Assembly: GCA_947073765.1 (NCBI GenBank)
Contig: CAMTMZ010000006.1
Coordinates: 1 to 64,000, forward strand
DNA length: 64,000 nucleotides
From: an uncultured Bacillota bacterium
GTDB taxonomy: Bacteria; Bacillota; Clostridia; Oscillospirales; Oscillospiraceae
Reading direction: 5' to 3'
Shown here piece after piece: positions 60,469-64,000 of this stretch. The notes under the pieces were generated by a model. That model was not told the origin of the DNA and searched no databases. It saw only the letters and a list, made by a program, of their open reading frames with translations. Positions within the stretch are counted from its first letter, which is position 1. Each line of letters starts with the position of its first letter. Made by a program: the position numbers and the translations under genes.

Positions 60469-62774
60469 AATACTACCACAGTCCGGTTCTTGCAATCCAG
60501 AGCAATGCGCTGGGCAGAGGCATAGCGGGCAAACTGCTTCTCTCCAACCCCAATTACCGCTGGAATTCCGAACTCCGCCGCTCGAATGGCCATATGAGAA
60601 TTGGCTCCGCCATATGCGGTAATAAAACCGGCAATATTGTGAGAAAATATCCAATCATAGCCAGGGTCGGCTCCACGGATCAGGACCAGTTTACCTGTCA
60701 ACTCCTCCTCTGCGGGAAGCAGAACTGTCCGTGCTGAACAGCAGCTCTGGGTAATGAAGTTCGGACTTCCGTTTGGCATGAAAAAACTGTACACCTGCTC
60801 CTCCCTCCACAGGAGAGGAGGCAGAGTAATACCGGCCGCCGCTTGTTCCATCTGTCTTCCTTCCAGGATGGAGCTCCTCATAACTGCTTCCAAATCTCCC
60901 GCGTTGGAATATGCTTCCATGATCCTTTGAATAGTTACATGGGATATGTCCTCCCGGCTCAGGCCGCAGCTTTCTCCTAAGTCGGCCAACAGCTCCAGCA
61001 CATCGGACAATGTGTGTGTAAAGATAAATTTAGCGTACTCACGGCCTTCGATTGCGTGCTGGATAAAATGAAAGAGAGATAAAACATCGGTTTTTAACTG
61101 ATGTTTCTCCAGCATATGCTGGAGGTTTTCATACTGCGTCAGGGACAATTTAAATGGGTACGTTTCCTCTGCCCTGTCTTCTCTGACATGACTGAAGTCA
61201 AAATACCTCTCTTTGTCCTGATCGTACCTGGGGGAGCAGATATCATAGGTTCCAGGCCGCAGATGTCCGTACCGCTTCAAAAACGCCTCAGGAGAGAGGG
61301 TGGACAAATCCTGGGAGATATTCTTGCCCACGGTAGACAGGCTATTCATATATGCTGCCCGCTCCTCCTCCGTCAATACTCCAGCTGATACCATAGAACG
61401 CAGGAACTCCACAGCAATAAATCCAGCCCGAGCCAAACCCGCAAAAGGCAAAGTGCCGTACCGTTTGCAGTATTCCAGCAGCCAGTAGATCTTATCCCCT
61501 GTTCCCAAACCGCTGTTTATAATCTCCTGACGTTTCTGACCAAGAATCTCTATCTTTGCAGCATCTTTTTTCCACAGCCCATCTTCACAGATGATTGAGT
61601 TGGTCAAATCGCTCAGACATTCTGTCAGACAGGCACACTCATCCTCTGTGAAGCAATTGTTCAACAGTATTTTTACTCGCTCTGGCAGGTCAAATGTATA
61701 ACAGGTAAAGGCAATTTCAAACTCTACTTTATCATGAAACTCTGGGTGTTTCCGGAGTCGATTCAGGTAATACTCTGCCAGCTTCTCCGCGAGAGGCTCG
61801 GGAAGAGTTTTGGGCATAAAGGAGTTGAAGCTTACTCGAGTGTCTATGTAGGGTAGCCCCAGAAAATTGACCATCAATGGAAAAGAGCGCAGATTTCGGT
61901 ATCCATAGTTGTCCCGCTGATAGGCCCAAACACCGTTGGTAATTATCTCTTTGTATAGGCTCAGTGCCAGCGCCCGGGGCCGAACACCGATCATTTCCGC
62001 CGGATTCCAGTCCGGCATAATCCCATAGATTGTCTGCCGTCCACACAAGTCTGGGTGAGGCATGATCGAGGCGCACAGCTTTGCCCTGATCTGCTCCAGA
62101 CATTGCCTCTGCTCCTCCAAGTCAGCCAAAGGCTTCGTCAGTACTAATGGCCGAACCTGAAGAAGATACAGCTTTTCCTCTGAAACAGCAAACTCAATGT
62201 CCAGCGCAGGTTGTTGGAACAATTCTTCCAATTCCTGACACAGGTCAATCACACGGTCCAGCGGGGCAGGAGGCGGCTTAAGTGAGCCCTTGAAGTGATA
62301 GAATGTCTCAAGTTCCTGTCCAGTTCCATCGGTAACAGAGCTGGTAGAGCCGGTAGAAGCGTCATAGTTCAGGATAAAATAGTTTCCTCCAGTGTTTGGA
62401 TCCGCGGTGAAAGCCACACCGCATAACTCTACAGAGGTTAAGAAGGGCTGGACGAACACTTGGTTTTCCAGATCGGGGCCCATGGCCGCCACAACCTGTT
62501 CCACCGCATGAAGAATATCCTCCTCACTTTTCACATCCGGGATAGAAAGAAATTTTCCCGCATTTGAACACTCTGCCATATCCTCATTCTTCGCACTGCT
62601 GCGGACGATGAGCGTTTTTCCAAGTAGTCCGTTCCTGTGCAGCATGGAAAGTATTTGTCCAGGATCCTTTTCCACCTCACCGGTTGTCAGGCACACCTGT
62701 GGAAGCACCTCTGCCGCTTTAAGCTGACCGTATAGGGCTCGCAATGTGTCTGCTTTTGTTGTAAATTGCAACAT
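60465..62774 (-). CDS. L-glutamine kinase-like, PEP-synthase fold (Cj1418 type)
   Basis: 769 residues. N-terminal ATP-binding domain of PEP synthase (IVRSSAKNED, SNAGKF, CGVAFTADPNTGGNY), a long central part and a C-terminal phosphohistidine domain GGANSHMAIRAAEFGIPAV with catalytic His727. It is not a PEP synthase: the usual PEP/pyruvate C-terminal barrel is absent. Cj1418 of C. jejuni has this architecture and phosphorylates the amide nitrogen of L-glutamine. Starts 5 nt after the methyltransferase gene. Confidence 0.85.
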   Translation of the reverse strand: MLQFTTKADTLRALYGQLKAAEVLPQVCLTTGEVEKDPGQILSMLHRNGLLGKTLIVRSSAKNEDMAECSNAGKFLSIPDVKSEEDILHAVEQVVAAMGPDLENQVFVQPFLTSVELCGVAFTADPNTGGNYFILNYDASTGSTSSVTDGTGQELETFYHFKGSLKPPPAPLDRVIDLCQELEELFQQPALDIEFAVSEEKLYLLQVRPLVLTKPLADLEEQRQCLEQIRAKLCASIMPHPDLCGRQTIYGIMPDWNPAEMIGVRPRALALSLYKEIITNGVWAYQRDNYGYRNLRSFPLMVNFLGLPYIDTRVSFNSFMPKTLPEPLAEKLAEYYLNRLRKHPEFHDKVEFEIAFTCYTFDLPERVKILLNNCFTEDECACLTECLSDLTNSIICEDGLWKKDAAKIEILGQKRQEIINSGLGTGDKIYWLLEYCKRYGTLPFAGLARAGFIAVEFLRSMVSAGVLTEEERAAYMNSLSTVGKNISQDLSTLSPEAFLKRYGHLRPGTYDICSPRYDQDKERYFDFSHVREDRAEETYPFKLSLTQYENLQHMLEKHQLKTDVLSLFHFIQHAIEGREYAKFIFTHTLSDVLELLADLGESCGLSREDISHVTIQRIMEAYSNAGDLEAVMRSSILEGRQMEQAAAGITLPPLLWREEQVYSFFMPNGSPNFITQSCCSARTVLLPAEEELTGKLVLIRGADPGYDWIFSHNIAGFITAYGGANSHMAIRAAEFGIPAVIGVGEKQFARYASAQRIALDCKNRTVVVL

Positions 62775-62779
62775 ATTTG

Positions 62780-63532
62780 TCACCGCTTTTTTTGAGCCAT
62801 CCAAATTCTTGTTGTATAGGGTACTGTAATTGTTTCCTGATTGAGTTGTTCAACAACCTGCCGGATTTCGGCAATTATTTGTTCAAATACGTCGGGAGAT
62901 TGGCGATAAACTGTACCATGCGATTTCCAACCTTCAATGAAATCTTCTGCGTTTAAATGGTGTTCAATCCGCCCGGAAATGAATTTTACTGGCCCAAATA
63001 GCCCAGACTGATCAATTATATTGGTCTGATCTTCTCGGCGGGTTCCGTAGCTATAATCAGCGATGTGCCTTTTAATTACCGCTTCGATTGCCTGCTGAAC
63101 TGGGTTATCTAAGTTCCGATGATTCCACATACAGGCAAACCAGCCTCTTGGCTTTAGTATACGGCTAGTTTCTATTAAGGCCTGTTTCCTATCGCACACA
63201 TTGAAAGACGACCCAAATGTTACCAGATCATATTTGGAGGAATCCATCCCAGTGTCTTCACCCACACCCTCGAACCACTGAACATTCGAATATTTCTCTG
63301 TTCGTTTAACTCCGTTTGACCGCATGGCATCATTAGGCTCTACGGCCCACACGTTCAGCCCAAATTTAGCTAGCTCTAAAGTTAGATGGGCTGCTCCTGC
63401 ACCTACATCGCACACCTCATCTCCGGGCTTCACCCCAGCACAGACCAGCATTTCTAAGATTGCAGTTGACGCATACTCCGGACGGTGGAGATAGGCCTCT
63501 GCTAAGTTCGTATAATCCCATTCTGTTTTCAT
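62780..63532 (-). CDS. SAM-dependent methyltransferase
   Basis: 250 residues, class I Rossmann fold: VCDVGAGAAHLTLELAKFG as the SAM loop, VEPNDAM, and WFACMWNHRNLDN. Small-molecule type. Within this operon it is a candidate for O-methylation of the phosphoramidate (counterpart of Cj1419/Cj1420), but regiochemistry cannot be seen. It starts 4 nt after the kinase-like gene. Confidence 0.82.
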   Translation of the reverse strand: MKTEWDYTNLAEAYLHRPEYASTAILEMLVCAGVKPGDEVCDVGAGAAHLTLELAKFGLNVWAVEPNDAMRSNGVKRTEKYSNVQWFEGVGEDTGMDSSKYDLVTFGSSFNVCDRKQALIETSRILKPRGWFACMWNHRNLDNPVQQAIEAVIKRHIADYSYGTRREDQTNIIDQSGLFGPVKFISGRIEHHLNAEDFIEGWKSHGTVYRQSPDVFEQIIAEIRQVVEQLNQETITVPYTTRIWMAQKKR

Positions 63533-63536
63533 AGTT

Positions 63537-64000
63537 TTATTTCTCCTCACATGATTTTATAGATATCAATTTTATCTGTTCCTCTGGTGTTCTATCCCCG
63601 TCATTTTCCAGAATCAGGTCTGGATTTTTAGGTTCCTCTACCTGGACATGAATTCCCGCCACGTCAGCTTGTGCCTGACTGTACAGGCACTTTTGATCCC
63701 GGCGTCTGAGCGTTTCCAATGATACTTTAATATAGACCTCAAAATAATCCGGTATATTTGACCGGTTCCATTCCCGTACGCTGTCAAACATGGAGATTGT
63801 GCAGCAAATTACTGTAATTCCCTGCATGGCCAGCAGCGCGCACAGCCTGGCATTGCGCATTGCGCTTTTCCGGCGGTCTATTTCTGTAAATCCTAAGTCA
63901 TCTCCAAAGACCTGGCGCAGCTCATCTCCATCCAGGAGGACTACCGGCTTGCCATCTGCCTTTAACTTTTCATACCATAGTCGGCCAATGGTCGTTTTTC
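63537..64000 (-). CDS. APS-kinase-like, probable CDP-amidate kinase (Cj1415 type), partial
   Basis: The last about 154 residues; the N-terminus is outside the window. KTTIGRLWYEKL at the very edge is the end of the P-loop, followed by VVLLDGDELRQVFG and SVREWNR, as in adenylylsulfate kinases. No other sulfate-assimilation gene is nearby. Cj1415 is the same fold and phosphorylates the ribose 3'-OH of cytidine diphosphoramidate, the step that fits this operon. Confidence 0.8.
   Translation of the reverse strand, partial: KTTIGRLWYEKLKADGKPVVLLDGDELRQVFGDDLGFTEIDRRKSAMRNARLCALLAMQGITVICCTISMFDSVREWNRSNIPDYFEVYIKVSLETLRRRDQKCLYSQAQADVAGIHVQVEEPKNPDLILENDGDRTPEEQIKLISIKSCEEK

Larger units (their letters stand above)
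56130..64000. mobile_element. skin-like element interrupting cotJC (left end; right end outside)
   Basis: The left boundary is set where cotJC homology stops, right after GGTACTGAG. The recombinase gene lies against this boundary and points outward through it, as in skin-type elements. The cargo at 58.3-64 kb appears less GC-rich than the flanking chromosome. The rest of cotJC should lie beyond 64000 on the plus strand, starting with codons for EFAHLE. Confidence 0.75.

Noticed and set aside
60465..62774. Phosphoenolpyruvate synthase or rifampicin phosphotransferase
   Set aside because: Lacks the PEP-synthase C-terminal barrel; the neighbours match the glutamine-kinase pathway. Rifampicin phosphotransferase has a related fold and is a weaker alternative.
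63537..64000. Sulfate assimilation (cysC)
   Set aside because: No cysD, cysN, cysH or other sulfur gene in the operon.

Overview
The window looks like the chromosome of a GC-rich, spore-forming gut clostridium of the Oscillospiraceae type (Flavonifractor/Lawsonibacter-like; inferred from gene families and base composition, not from a marker search). Sporulation genes are scattered through it: sigG, spoIIM, yunB, a SpoIID-family protein, a CwlD-like amidase and cotJ. So are normal housekeeping blocks: rplM-rpsI, uppP-ftsK, murD, ligA, queA/tgt/yajC, asd-dapA-dapB and radA.

Layout. 1-7.9 kb: a tRNA-Ala gene, then a self-contained sigma-54 module. It has a BCCT-type betaine transporter and a HutH-fold lyase on the minus strand. 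Divergent from them are a PAS/AAA+ sigma-54 activator and its own rpoN. The lyase lacks the Ala-Ser-Gly triad that makes the MIO cofactor, and I read it as an ergothionase (ergothioneine to thiourocanate plus trimethylamine). The intergenic region holds a good -24/-12 promoter and two tandem palindromes. A decayed copy of the tRNA-Ala closes the block. 8-24 kb: ribosomal proteins, TtcA-like, ComEC-like MBL protein, TepA, UppP, FtsK, MFS, IreB-like, TudS-like, sigG, metal and phosphate transporters, dinB and an SPL-like radical SAM protein. 24-29.5 kb: PFP and aldolase, then a decayed stretch with a 5'-truncated inovirus Zot gene, a tyrosine recombinase and a striking palindrome. 29.5-43.9 kb (mostly minus strand): DUF362, EamA, ligA, vanZ-like, yunB, a PLP lyase, murD, a coiled-coil repeat protein, XerD, SpoIIM, the SCIFF peptide/maturase pair, yajC and tgt.

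44-55.4 kb: between tgt and queA lies about 1 kb with a probable type I toxin-antitoxin locus. It encodes a 30-residue hydrophobic peptide, its mRNA ends are complementary to each other, and a strong antisense promoter faces it. Then queA, a SpoIID-like protein, the asd-dapA-dapB operon, a HTH/Zn-ribbon regulator, TcdA, RadA and an amidase.

55.4-64 kb: a cotJA-cotJB fusion is followed by cotJC, which is cut after about 64 codons by an element carrying a large serine recombinase. The arrangement resembles the skin element of sigK. The element's right end is outside the window. Its cargo is a tightly coupled operon of six genes: an APS-kinase-like protein, a methyltransferase, a PEP-synthase-like protein, a class I glutaminase-like hydrolase, a CTP-transferase-like protein and a PHP phosphatase. 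The first five match the Campylobacter jejuni O-methyl phosphoramidate capsule pathway (Cj1415-Cj1418 plus methyltransferase). The PHP protein is a plausible recycler of the cytidine 3',5'-bisphosphate by-product. This phosphoramidate operon inside a cotJC-interrupting element and the sigma-54 ergothionase module are the two most notable systems here.
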